DNA of 64,000 nucleotides from Amoebidium appalachense (Eukaryota; Ichthyosporea): NCBI GenBank assembly GCA_963693365.1, contig CAVNZM010000011.1, positions 6,510,001 to 6,574,000 of the forward strand, read 5' to 3'. Shown piece by piece: positions 31,306 to 53,756 of this stretch (position 1 is its first letter; each line of letters starts with the position of its first letter). The notes under the pieces were generated by a model. It saw only the letters and a program-made list of their open reading frames with translations, ran no database searches and was not told where the DNA came from. The position numbers and the translations under genes were made by a program.

Positions 31306-31313
31306 GTCGTAAG
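31306..31313. repeat. Right target-site duplication of hAT element
   Basis: GTCGTAAG, identical to 27240-27247, directly after the right terminal inverted repeat. Confidence 0.9.
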
Positions 31314-31712
31314 CCGCCCCGGCCACTTACGTAAGCCAGCGGGTACAAAGCCCTGGAGACTAACCTGATATGGCTATAGCCTCCAAAAATCCAAACGAGC
31401 CCATTGGCTAAAAGAGCGCGCCAAAACTGGCAACAATTTTTCTTTTTTTTTTTTTGTATGCTAGCCAAAGTTTTGTGACCATGAACAAATTTGGTTCAGC
31501 TTACAGATCATAGGCTGTGTTTTTTTTGGACATAGGCTGTGTTTTTTTTGGACATTGAATGGGAGTGGGAGCACTGTTCGGCATTTTTTTAGGGTTTTAA
31601 GAGAGGCATGAGGGGCAGACGAAGGGCAGCTTCAATAGAACGTGATCTGAAATCTCCACAGCGTAACTACTTATGCATAACAACGAGAGCGTGCTCCTCG
31701 TGCGTTTTCAAG
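31314..31712 (+). promoter_or_regulatory. 5' flank of the PGAP3-like gene
   Basis: About 400 bp between the hAT element and the ATG. It has an inverted CCAAT-like word (CCATTGGC, about 31400) and a 24-bp tandem duplication, CATAGGCTGTGTTTTTTTTG, near 31510-31550. There is no clear TATA box. An in-frame ATG at 31608 would add 35 residues ahead of the signal peptide and is not favoured. Confidence 0.45.
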
Positions 31713-42772
<11,060 letters not shown>

Positions 42773-43212
42773 GGACCCAACCACATCGGCAGCAACTTGC
42801 AAAAGGCAGAATTATCCTGCAAAAACTGAATTATTCTGCAAAAAGCAGATTTATTCTGCAAAAAGCAGATTTATTCCTCAAAAGCAGAATCACTCTGCTA
42901 GAATCACTCTGCTTTTAGCAGAATCACTCTGCTTTTAGCAGAATCACTCTGCTTTTAGCAGAATTATTCTGCTATAAAAGCAGAATCATTCTGTTTTCGA
43001 CAGCAGAATTATTCTGCTTTTAGCAGATTGATTCTGCTTTTAGCAGATTGATTCTGCTCTTTGCAGGGTGATTCTGCTTTTAGCAGATTGATTCTGCTTT
43101 TGAAGGATAATTCTGCTTTTTGCAGAATGATTCTGCTTTTTGCAGAATAATTCTGCTTTTTGCAGAATAATTCTGCTCGGAGCAAGTTGACTCAACTGAT
43201 GTTGTTGGGCCC
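42773..43212. repeat. Fold-back satellite element, copy 1
   Basis: An array of 18-21-bp units built on GCAGAAT and its complement ATTCTGC (for example TTTTAGCAGAATCACTCTGC) is framed by imperfect inverted ends: GGACCCAACCACATCGGCAG on the left, and a right end whose complement begins GGGCCCAACAACATCAG. TATCTGT stands just outside both ends. The element can fold on itself both within units and end to end. It is followed by a (GT)n array and then a second copy. Confidence 0.8.
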
Positions 43213-43220
43213 TATCTGTG

Positions 43221-43303
<83 letters not shown>

Positions 43304-43340
43304 CAAGGTGTGTGCGTGTGTACGAATGTGTGTATCTGTA

Positions 43341-43830
43341 GGACCCAACCACATCGGCAGCAACTTGCAAAAGGCAGAATTATTCTGCAAAAACTGAATT
43401 ATTCTGCAAAAAGCAGAATTATTCTGCAAAAAGCAGATTTATTCCTCAAAAGCAGAATCACTCTGCTTTTAGCAGAATCACTCTGCTTTTAGCAGAATCA
43501 CTCTGCTTTTAGCAGAATCACTCTGCTTTTAGCAGAAATATTCTGCTATAGAAGCAGAATCATTCCGCTTTCGACAGCAGAATTATTCTGCTTTTAGCAG
43601 ATTGATTCTGCTTTTAGCAGATTGATTCTGCTTTTAGCAGATCGATTCTGCTCTTTGCAGGGTGATTCTGCTTTTAGCAGATTGATTCTGCCTTTGAAGA
43701 ATAATTCTGCTTTTCGCAGAATGATTCTGCTTTTTGCAGAATGATTCTGCTTTTTGCAGAATAATTCTGCTTTTTGCAGAATAATTCTGCTCGGAGCAAG
43801 TTGACTCAACTGATGTTGTTGGGCCGGCCC
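43341..43830. repeat. Fold-back satellite element, copy 2
   Basis: A near-identical second copy with the same ends, flanking TATCTGT words and internal GCAGAAT/ATTCTGC array. The upstream GTTCAAGGTGTGTGCGTGTG leader is also shared, so the duplication unit includes part of the (GT)n array. It contains one or two more internal units than copy 1. Confidence 0.8.
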
Positions 43831-44846
<1,016 letters not shown>

Positions 44847-46367
44847 TTAAGCAGAGGAAGCAGGTGTTTTCTGCTGCTGTGATGTCTTTGCTTGTTGTGC
44901 AACCTGGGCCTCGCTCTGCACCAACCCAAGCAGTGTGGTAAGGGGCAAAAGTGCAACAAGTTGGAATGAACCCGAATAAAGAAACAGGAAAGAATAGCCC
45001 CAGCTCTCGATAATCGCACCGCCGAGGATGGCCGTAACACTGTAGCACAGAATAAGGACATTGTCGACAGCCGCCCACCGCGCCCTGGACCCCGCAGGGG
45101 CGTAATCGAAGAGAATTGAGCGTATGAGTGGCTGGCAGGCGACAAACGAGGTCATCTTAACCAAGTAGAGAAGACAGAAAAGATACCAATACTGCTGCCA
45201 GAAAGACGTCGGGACCGCCATGATCGCACCGGACGCGGCGGCGATAAACCGACAAACCAAAATGGTTTGCACCCGTCCTGTCTTCCTAGCCGTCCAGTTA
45301 GCAACAAGAATCAGGCCCATGCTAACGACCGGAACGAGGAGCATGAGCGTGTTGACACCAATTGGACTGACTCCTAGCTGTCCGGAAAGAAAGACGATGT
45401 AAAAGCGGCCTGCAACACCGCCGCCCAACGTGTCAATGGCTTCAGCAAAGGTCAGGAGGTATGGAATCCAGGTAGTGGTCATACTCCACACCCTTCGAAC
45501 TGAGGTTGTCTCACTTTGTTCTCCATCCGTGGTATCGGGAACGCAAACAGTTTCGACAGGTTTGGCAGAATCCGAGGGAGGCTTGAGAGCCTGTTCGACG
45601 TCGACACATGCAGATGCAACGACGTGACCGCATGTGTCCTTAAAGAAAGAAAGGAGAATGATGGCGGGAATAAGTATAAGCATGCCGATACCGTAGACCA
45701 GACTCATGCTTCCCATATTCCACTCGTTCCCAAAAGAGGCAAACAGTACAATGCCTATGACGGGGCCGATGGTGGTGGCAAGAAGCTTAGACATAATGCG
45801 GATGGACTCGTATTTTGACCGGTCACCCGTTTTGATGGAGTCGTGATAGATGGCGGTCATGGCGGGTGAAACCATCCCGGAGAAAAGGGCGGCGGCGGAT
45901 ATGCCGGCGGTAAGGAGAACGTAGTTATGCTCCCATGTTGGAAAAGGTTGGAAGAGGGCGGCATGAAGGGCGATTGAAAGGAAACCTACAAAGATGGATG
46001 CATACAAAACATAGTCGCGCCTGTATCGGTCGGCGATATAAGCGGCAGGAAGAGCACCCAAAAGGTTAAAGACACCCTTGATAGCAGAGGTGTATCCGTT
46101 ATAAACATTATTACCGGTTAATGCCAGTATGAATGGAGATTGAACGGTCTTACTTGACATACTAACTGAGATACCAAACACGATGGTGAAAGCTGTTGTA
46201 AGGAAAACATTCCTGTTTGTTTTGAAAATGACAAAAGTGGTTCTGATGGACGCAAACACTTTTGCTATGTGTGAAAATGAGGTATTTTCGCCAGCATTAC
46301 TGTTTGAGTCTTGGCTGAGGATTTCATGGGTATCACACCCTTTCTTTGTGTCCTTGTGGGCTTGCAT
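44847..46367 (-). CDS. Major facilitator superfamily (MFS) transporter
   Basis: Intronless, 506 residues from ATG at 46367. Upstream codons in frame lack an ATG and lie under the promoter. There are about twelve hydrophobic helices in two halves with a hydrophilic central loop of about 65 residues (CGHVVASACVDVEQ to TTSVRRVW). The loop after helix 2 has ALPAAYIADRYRRDYVLYAS, the MFS motif A (G..aDr.grr) in variant form, and the second half has ANWTARKTGRVQTIL in the matching place. The N-terminal tail of about 50 residues is cytosolic-like, and the C-terminus is Gln-rich. Substrate cannot be told; the overall look is of drug/H+ or multidrug-type MFS proteins. The stop is TAA. Confidence 0.85.
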   Translation of the reverse strand: MQAHKDTKKGCDTHEILSQDSNSNAGENTSFSHIAKVFASIRTTFVIFKTNRNVFLTTAFTIVFGISVSMSSKTVQSPFILALTGNNVYNGYTSAIKGVFNLLGALPAAYIADRYRRDYVLYASIFVGFLSIALHAALFQPFPTWEHNYVLLTAGISAAALFSGMVSPAMTAIYHDSIKTGDRSKYESIRIMSKLLATTIGPVIGIVLFASFGNEWNMGSMSLVYGIGMLILIPAIILLSFFKDTCGHVVASACVDVEQALKPPSDSAKPVETVCVPDTTDGEQSETTSVRRVWSMTTTWIPYLLTFAEAIDTLGGGVAGRFYIVFLSGQLGVSPIGVNTLMLLVPVVSMGLILVANWTARKTGRVQTILVCRFIAAASGAIMAVPTSFWQQYWYLFCLLYLVKMTSFVACQPLIRSILFDYAPAGSRARWAAVDNVLILCYSVTAILGGAIIESWGYSFLFLYSGSFQLVALLPLTTLLGLVQSEAQVAQQAKTSQQQKTPASSA

Positions 46368-46426
46368 GTTGTTGTGTGTGCTTAGACTGACAATCTGACT
46401 GATCCGTCCGACACCAAGCAGACCTG

Positions 46427-46470
46427 TTATATACCTTTGCTCTGGAATGCTGTAGATCACAGGTGATTGG
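46427..46470 (-). promoter_or_regulatory. CCAAT and TATA boxes of the MFS gene
   Basis: On the minus strand CCAAT (46470-46466) is followed by TATATAA (46433-46427), about 60 nt before the ATG. Spacing allows a short leader of roughly 30-35 nt. Confidence 0.6.
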
Positions 46471-46479
46471 TGAATTATG

Positions 46480-46763
46480 ACCGGGCAAGCTTATTCCTGG
46501 ACAGGGTTTGATTTGCGATTTTGAAACTTTGGGGTATGTAGGGTCCAAATTGTTTGGGATGCGCCAAAAAAAACTTTAAAGGGGAAAATGTTTGGCAAAA
46601 TCCTGGGTGTGCACAAAAACAACATTTCAGACAAGGCCCTCATCCCAGCTACCCCTTCTTTGCCGGGTCCTCGGCCCCAGTAACCCACTGTAGTACCCAC
46701 TCACGAACCCCCCCTCCCCCTCCCCCCGCCCCCCGGCCCCTCGCCCGGGCCCCCTCCCCCCCC

Positions 46764-46842
<79 letters not shown>

Positions 46843-47028
46843 CGGCCCGGCTCCCGGTGCCCCTCCCCCCCTCCCCCCCCCTGCCCGAGCTCCCCCCAAA
46901 AGGGTCCCTTCCCCCTCCCCTCCTCCCCCCCCCTCCTCCCCTACCCCCGGCCTGTGGGCACCAATATGTCCACTTCACCCATTCGAGTCCCCCCCTCCCC
47001 CCCCAGGGCCTCCCCCCCCCCCCCCCCC

Positions 47029-47059
<31 letters not shown>

Positions 47060-47620
47060 CCGGAGAATCTTCGGGAATTCAGAAAAACGTTTGAGGAATC
47101 CCCAAACATTTATTTGAGAATTTCAATTCCTGTTCCTTGAATCCGGAGGTAAACCCTGATTGGATGCTTTGAAAAAACAGTCATCTCGTCCGACGGGCGG
47201 AGCGGTGGAGCCGCTTTTGCATACTACCGCTAGCATTTACTGAAGGGCACCTTTCCGTAACAGACTTACTATACATGTGTGCGCTGTTTTTCGCGTAGAA
47301 AATTTCATTGATATTTGGTAATTTATCAAAGTTCTTTGCCAAGCTCTGTTTGATATCATTATGTATCTATCTACTTACTGTAGTACGTAGTAATCGATAT
47401 CTTAATTGTGGGTTCATACCTCGACACCTACTAGAGATCCGGGGCGGTTGGCAAAAAAATAAAAACGCAGGATGCGAATATAGAGATCCACGTGATCGTG
47501 TTTGGTCGTTGTCACACAGCAAGAATTAGAGACTCAGTGCTGCTTTTGTGCGGAATTTGTGCTTAGTGCGTGTCTACATGCGTGTGTGCGTGTGTGTATG
47601 ATATGTAAATAAGTGCCCGC
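46480..47620. other. Intergenic with 74-nt poly-C run
   Basis: C-rich from 46700 to 47055 with an unbroken C run at 46766-46839. The plus-strand segment 46630-46690 (QGPHPSYPFFAGSSAPVTH) has a clean acceptor and a donor followed by poly-C, but no identity. 47100-47620 is ordinary sequence with no supportable gene. Confidence 0.45.
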
Positions 47621-47690
47621 GTGTGTACGTGTGTACATGTGTGTGTGCACATGTGTGCATGTCACATGATGTACGTGTGTACTTTTGTGT

Positions 47691-47781
<91 letters not shown>

Positions 47782-48041
47782 CGTGCGCGCGTGTGTGTGT
47801 GTGCCCGGGGGTGGGTACCGGTGGGTGGGTGGGTGCGTGCGTGCGTGTGTGTGTGTGTGTTCTAGGCCCGTGTGCGTGAACATGTGTGCGTGTACATGTT
47901 CGATTGTGTGGGTATCATATGGCTATGATGTATGTGTGTGTGTGTGTTTGTGTGTGGTGTATTTGTTATGTGTGTGTGTGTGTGTGTGTGCGTGTGTCAG
48001 TGCACGTGTGTGTGTGTGCGTGCGTGCGTGTGTCAGTGCAC

Positions 48042-48072
<31 letters not shown>

Positions 48073-48076
48073 TGTG

Positions 48077-48112
<36 letters not shown>

Positions 48113-48140
48113 TGTGCGTGCGTGCGTACGTGTGTGCGTG

Positions 48141-48231
<91 letters not shown>

Positions 48232-48300
48232 GCTTATGTATGTGTATGTGCGTGTGTTTGTCTGTGCACATGTGTGCGTTAATTTTTGTGCACAGATAAA
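47621..48300. repeat. (GT)n and (GTGC)n arrays
   Basis: (GT)n at 47695-47778 and 48144-48230, with (GTGC)-rich sequence at 47990-48140. No gene. Confidence 0.8.
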
Positions 48301-48539
48301 TATGTGTGCCAGTATTAGCAGCTACCTTTACTGTATCTCTTCTCTCGTTAGCAGGAATTCCTTCTCTTTCTGGATTCTTTGGTAAATGATTAGTCTTCTC
48401 TTCTGTCATTCATTCTCACTTCTATTACTTGCTATCCTTAGTGTTCTCTTCTGTTATCTCATGTTTTTTCTATTATCTTCGTCTTATTAAACGAATGCGC
48501 TCGTGACGCTGTGCTTACTTCAGAAACTGTCATAGACAT

Positions 48540-48889
48540 ATGTCCCGTTCAACTTGAGCGTGTTTGAATGTTGGCACGGTGTAACATTCTTGCGTGACCC
48601 TGTTATAAGTGGTTACGTTAGTGACACGCCAGGATGGGCACACATCGTCACCTCCAAAAAAAGTATGCAAGCAGCCATTTTTATCAATCCATTCCCGTGG
48701 CACACTCACAGGAATCTTTTGCATCAGGCAATTTATTGCGCTGGATTGTGTGTGCCCCCCCCTCCCCCCCCCCCCCCCCCCCCCCCCCCCCCACCGGGCT
48801 TCCCCCAAAACTGTTGGCACTACCCCCTCACCTACAGTGAACAAACCCTACCGCCACAACAAGGGAACATCTCGCCTTTAAAAATTTAA
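48540..48889 (+). CDS. Candidate terminal exons of an unidentified gene
   Basis: From an acceptor-like CTGTCATAG at 48534 the plus strand is open through TYVPFNLSVFECWHGVTF and FINPFPWHTHRNLLHQAI to a donor, GGATT|GTGTGTG (about 48750), followed by poly-C. After a CACCTACAG acceptor at 48836 an in-phase tail, EQTLPPQQGNISPLKI, ends in TAA at 48889. The layout matches verified introns here. No family is recognised, and the minus strand is also open, so this is tentative. Confidence 0.3.
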
Positions 48890-49267
48890 TCGCTGCTTCT
48901 CTCCCGTTCTTTAATCAAATTTCTTCTTTCTCCCTCCCCCCTCTCCCTCCCTCCCCCCCCCCCCTCCCCCCCTCCCCCCCCCCCCCCCAAGAAAAAAAAA
49001 AAAAAAAAAACGAAAATCACAAATACACACCCCCTTCGCCCTACCCCCTGCATACGCCCGCGTTTTTGCAGGAGCATTAATCTACTGGCTCTTCCTGATC
49101 AACAACAAACACCCCCCCCCCCCCCCCCCCCCCCCCCAGCCTCCCGTACCCACCACCGCCACCGCCACCCCCCTACCCCCCACCCCCTCCTCTTCCCCTC
49201 TTCCCCCCCCCCCCCCCCCCCCCCCTCCACCCCCTCCTCTGGAACTCCCCCCTCTCCAAAAAAAAAA

Positions 49268-49500
49268 GGAGCTTACCCAATCACGAGCTTCCCCTACGTA
49301 GTGGAGCCTTTTTCTAAACACTTACAATTTCCCTTGCACCCAACCCGGCCTTCTTTTGCCGTTTTGGCACTCTGATGAGCACACAAGTATTGCCATCCCA
49401 TCCCCCACCCTACCTCGGGACATATAGTCTCTTCCTTCACTGTGACCTTCCCCCGGGCTGCACAGCCTGCACTGCCCCTTTGGGACCAACACATCCACAC
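49268..49500 (-). repeat. Dispersed repeat block B copy
   Basis: Similar to 53786-54010: both read on the minus strand as GPK.AVQ/RPVQ...KV.VKEE.ICP and both are flanked by poly-C on the plus strand. Probably a decayed transposable element. Confidence 0.5.
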
Positions 49501-49602
49501 ATCTGCCCTCCCTCCCCTTCCCCCTCCCCTTCCCCCCTCTGCTTTCCCTCCTCAACCTCCCCGGTGATGTGCACCTTTGTTTTAGGCCGTAAGGGAAAAA
49601 AA

Positions 49603-50238
49603 AAAATCAGCATACCAAAAATGCAGTTTCGGTTAGGACTCCTTTAAATTTTGACCCCGGGGGAGGGGGGAGGGGAGGGGGGGGGGGGGGGGGCAGGGGA
49701 GGGGCGAAGAGGGGGGAGGGGGGGGTAATGAGTAATCCACCTATAGCTACCTCCGAGGCTTCCGAGACATGACTGTTTTGTTTGGGGGGGGGGGGGGGGG
49801 AGGAGAGGGGGAGGGAGAAAGGAAGGCGTTTGGGGGGGAGCGGGGGGGAGAGGGGGATAGGTTTAGCTCTGGAGGGGAGTTGGAGGGGGAGGGAGAGAAA
49901 AAGGGGCACATAGGGGAGAAAGGGGCACGGGGGGGGGGGGCGGGGGGTAGGTTTAGGTTGGGGGAGGGAGGGAGGGAGGGGATAAGGGGGAGGGGGGCAC
50001 GGTTACTATCCCACCCACGTGTGCCCCTTCCCCCTGCTCCGTCCTCCCTCCCTCCCACGCCCCCTTCCCCCGCGCAAACAATACAGTCATGTCTCGGGAA
50101 CCTCGGGGGTAGCTATAATAGGTGGGTTCGTCCCTCCCCCATAATCCCCCCCCCCCCCCCCCCCCCCACCACCACCATCCCCCCGGGGGTCAAAGTTAGA
50201 GAGAGTCCTAACTAAAACTGCACTTTTGGTATCCTGAA
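49603..50238. repeat. Inverted-repeat (MITE-like) element with arms of about 170 bp
   Basis: The left arm, 49603-49775, and right arm, 50077-50238, are reverse complements at roughly 85% identity: ATACCAAAA.TGCAGTTT, TTAGGACTC and TTTGACCCCGGGGG at the ends, and CGAGACATGACTGT at the inner edges. Poly-G in the left arm pairs with poly-C in the right. The roughly 300-bp centre is G-rich. No target duplication is clear. Confidence 0.75.
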
Positions 50239-51274
50239 TTCTTTCTGAGAGTAATTCATGCACGGCATACACACGAAGGCACACACGTTGCAAATTCCTG
50301 CGGCACACGCATGTTCACACACGTGCATCCGTGAAAAACACAAACACACTCTCAAGAACGAGAAAATTTGGTTTAGAATTGCTGTGTAATAATAAGCTGC
50401 TCGCGGCCCTCCCATGCATACCGTTTAGTTACTAATAGCCAATAATACAGAGTAGGTACTTATTATCTTATCTCTGATCATGAACTATTATAACACTGCT
50501 GCTTGTACTGCAAAACTTTGGCTAATAATAACTTTAAAAATTGAACAATATTTAAAGACTGTTCAACCCCTTTACCCTCATTGTGTGCACAAATGGGCTT
50601 AAGAGACAAAAAAAAAGGGCGTGCACGTGGTCTGGTTTAGGGTGGAAGGCTGGCTGGTGGTTTATGGGGCAGAAGCTTGCGGGCTTTGAAACGGGTGGTT
50701 GGGGTGGTGTGTGTCAGTAGTGTGTATGTGAGTGTTCGTAAGGAGGGTGGGTGGGTAGGTGGGTGGGTGGGTGGGTGGGGGGGGGGGGGGGGGGGGGGGG
50801 GGGGTTGATTATCATGGGCGGAAGGCCAATGTACTGTAAAACCTGGTAAAAAAGATGCTTGTGTATGTATACGTCGGCTCCAAATTCTTAATTTTACTTC
50901 ATCTGTGTCGGGGGCATAGAAGGGGTATGGTGAGTTTATTTTTTTTATGAATCGTCAACCTATATATCCAAACATATGCCTCCAGGCATAATGAAAAATT
51001 CGCATTTCATACACAGTAGTGTTGGCAAGTGAAACTAATAATTGTACACTGACATATTGCGGCACTGCGGCCGCAAGTAGACATAACATCGGGGCCCTCA
51101 TGGGGAACTACCGCCTTCCACCCCACACAGACAGTACTCTAGCTAAGGTGCTACGGTATTATTAGCTAAACTAACACAGCATATTTGTATTGCCGGTACA
51201 TAGACCAATTGCACGTCATATACAACTAGTAGTGAGACAGTTTAAGAAACCGTTGATCCATTAATTAATTAAAT
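50239..51274. other. Intergenic, no gene seen
   Basis: Ordinary sequence except a G run at 50779-50804 preceded by (GGGT)n. Confidence 0.5.
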
Positions 51275-51688
51275 TTACACCTTGCAGCATGTCTCGAGGG
51301 AGCAGACGGGCAGCCTCTTGTTTGTGTAGGGCAGGCAGGGCCGGGAGTCAGCGGGCCATGTGTCTGCGGGGCACTCTGTGTGTGTGGCGTAGAACCAGTC
51401 CTTGCAGTTTTTGGGCGTCGACCCGCCCTGCAGCCCCTCCTCCTCCTGCCGCCGCGCACGGGGCATGGTCTGCGGCAGGCAGCACGCATCCACCGTGCAC
51501 TTGTCAAACACCTCGTGGCCCGCCCAGCGCGCACACCTCCTGCTGCTCCAAACGTCGTAGTGGTCGGGGCAGGCCCCAAGCCCGGAGGCGTCCCACTGTG
51601 TGCATGTCATGGCGTAGTTCTGGGTGCGGGGGTGGGTCGTGCGGCCAGAGGCTACAGCCAGAGCAGCGGCGAGAATCATGGCCTTCAT
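51275..51688 (-). CDS. Small secreted protein with two six-Cys modules, copy 1
   Basis: 137 residues, intronless; signal peptide MKAMILAAALAVASG. The mature part has two tandem modules of six Cys each, ending in the same spacing: C-T-V-D-A-C-C in the first and C-S-L-E-T-C-C in the second, with an aromatic two or three residues after the first Cys and a CP pair at the second (C..W...CP...C...C-x4-C-C). A basic, Glu-rich linker (PRARRQEEE) separates them and could be a processing site. Three disulfides per module are likely. I do not recognise the family. It is 98-99% identical to the copy at 52974-53387, with two residue changes (Lys for Thr in the linker, last residue Val for Ala). Confidence 0.85.
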   Translation of the reverse strand: MKAMILAAALAVASGRTTHPRTQNYAMTCTQWDASGLGACPDHYDVWSSRRCARWAGHEVFDKCTVDACCLPQTMPRARRQEEEGLQGGSTPKNCKDWFYATHTECPADTWPADSRPCLPYTNKRLPVCSLETCCKV

Positions 51689-52973
51689 GGTGGTGGGGTG
51701 GGTGCGGTGGAGAGCTGACGGTTTATATGTTGTACGAAGCTTCGAATCCGATATATGATGTTGCGAGGCCGAGCGTTACAGAATTCTGGGGTGGTGTTGG
51801 AAACGAGTTGGGTTTTATAGGTGTCCAGCTGTGATCTCTGTGAGACTGTGCCTGGCAAAATCGACCATACCGCAAATTGCAAACACTGTCCGGATTGGTG
51901 TTTCAACCAGACGATACATACATACGTGCAGGTTTGCCGGAGTGGGCATGATGATATTAGTGCCAAATTATCCTCCACAAGGTGGCCAATGAAAGAGGAT
52001 ACGGATGATACAGTACAATGTTCGGTTTTATAAAAACCTCTGTACAAGTCATCTTATTATGGACATCTAACAGTGAATCTAAAAAGCTCGGCTTATTTAG
52101 TAGTAAGTTGACATATGGATGCGTGGTTGAGACGCCGCGTGCGCGGCCAGAAAGGCCCGAAGCACCGGAGCGTTTTCAAAGGTCAACTATCATGCACATT
52201 AGGGACGAAGATTGCAGAAGGCAGATGATTGAATGTAGTTGGATGTAAACAGATAACGAAGAATTCCACAGAATTTTTCCATGCGCTATGATTCACGGTG
52301 TGAAATGATCTCAAACGCCTGTCAGAAACTATAGTAAAGCAGCGCAAATAATTAACGAAAACGTTATTCAACAAAGAGTAAAAAAACACAAGAACTATGG
52401 GGAGTCGTTACAGTATCAAATCTTAGCTGTTTACGCACTGTGCGCACAGCAAACTGATTTTATTGACTGTGTTATGTGGTAACGGAACTGCATGACATTT
52501 GACCACACATCAGCCGAGATCGAGTCGCCGACTGTCCGGGCACGGCCCTCTCCGGGGCTCCGGCAGCGCACGACTGGCTGACGGCTTGCACGATTATTCC
52601 TGTGTCCGTGCACGCGTAATACACGGGTATCCTGCAGTAGTAGGAAGAAAAGAGTTTTAGATACAGCTGTAAGAAAAAAATGTCTCGAAATTGAGCTCCC
52701 TTTTTCAAAATCTCCCTATCATCGTCCCCAAAGCCACGACACCCTAAATGACAGCACACCGTAGGAGAAACGATTGGTATGTAAACATATGGTAGCTCAG
52801 CCAATCCAGTCAATGTTACAATCCCACAATGCAAGCTTGCCGCTCTGCATCTATAAAAGCACATCCCATTTCGAATCTGTTTCTAATCGTAAACAGGAAG
52901 TTGGAAACAACAGTACAAGCACACACTCTATTATAAACCGTCGATCAGCCCTTCACCGCACCCGCCCACCACC
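51689..52973. promoter_or_regulatory. Shared divergent promoter region of the paired Cys-rich genes
   Basis: The 1.3 kb between the head-to-head genes carries matching promoter parts on each side. CTATAAAA boxes lie about 120 nt before each ATG (52851-52858 on plus; 51812-51818 on minus). CCAAT words lie a further 50-80 nt out (52799 on plus; 51893-51897 on minus). A proximal ATAAACCGTC word lies 40 nt before each ATG. Outside these words the two flanks have diverged. An open frame in between (52472-52864) has no recognisable domain. Confidence 0.5.
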
Positions 52974-53387
52974 ATGAAGGCCATGATTCTCGCCGCTGCT
53001 CTGGCTGTAGCCTCTGGCCGCACGACCCACCCCCGCACCCAGAACTACGCCATGACATGCACACAGTGGGACGCCTCCGGGCTTGGGGCCTGCCCCGACC
53101 ACTACGACGTTTGGAGCAGCAGGAGGTGTGCGCGCTGGGCGGGCCACGAGGTGTTTGACAAGTGCACGGTGGATGCGTGCTGCCTGCCGCAGACCATGCC
53201 CCGTGCGCGGCGGCAGGAGGAGGAGGGGCTGCAGGGCGGGTCGACGCCCACAAACTGCAAGGACTGGTTCTACGCCACACACACAGAGTGCCCCGCAGAC
53301 ACGTGGCCCGCTGACTCCCGGCCCTGCCTGCCCTACACAAACAAGCGGCTGCCCGTCTGCTCCCTCGAGACATGCTGCAAAGCATGA
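52974..53387 (+). CDS. Small secreted protein with two six-Cys modules, copy 2
   Basis: Plus-strand partner of the gene at 51275-51688, 137 residues with the same signal peptide and double C..W..CP..C..C-x4-CC architecture. It differs by about six nucleotides and two residues. The stop is TGA rather than TAA. The start is fixed by the conserved leader CACCACCATG in both copies. Third positions are strongly G/C. Function is unknown; being abundant in Cys, secreted and duplicated, it resembles effector, toxin-like or extracellular-matrix small proteins, but nothing in the sequence decides between these. Confidence 0.85.
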   Translation: MKAMILAAALAVASGRTTHPRTQNYAMTCTQWDASGLGACPDHYDVWSSRRCARWAGHEVFDKCTVDACCLPQTMPRARRQEEEGLQGGSTPTNCKDWFYATHTECPADTWPADSRPCLPYTNKRLPVCSLETCCKA

Positions 53388-53756
53388 TTGATGGATACAA
53401 ATGGTATCATTAGCACGTACCGCGGCCAAAAATCATATGTGCAACAATACTGTACCATGAGCCCGAATGTCTGCCCACAATTTGTACAGACATATGCATG
53501 TTGTCGCATTGTCGCAGTACACAATACAATAATGACTTTGAAATATGCACATGTGTAGTAAGAGGTAACCTAATGATCATAATATGAAATTCAAATTGAA
53601 ATGTCCTTGTAAGGTTTCTACATAGGTCGATTAATTGTGACATGGGGTAAACAGCAATAAAACTATTAAACAAATTGCAAATATATACCTTGCGGTACCG
53701 GTTCGATGCATGTTGTCGACACATGCATGCGCACTGATTATCTATGAAACTACAGC

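Noticed and set aside
42773-43830. CRISPR-like appearance of regularly spaced GCAGAAT repeats
   Set aside because: No spacers of uniform unique sequence, units are palindromic and degenerate, and the genome is eukaryotic.
46627-47117. Pro-rich and Gly-rich frames through C/G runs
   Set aside because: Homopolymer translation; would mimic proline-rich proteins only by chance.
47308-47529. 73-codon plus-strand open frame
   Set aside because: Short, unrecognised, begins with a non-ATG codon.
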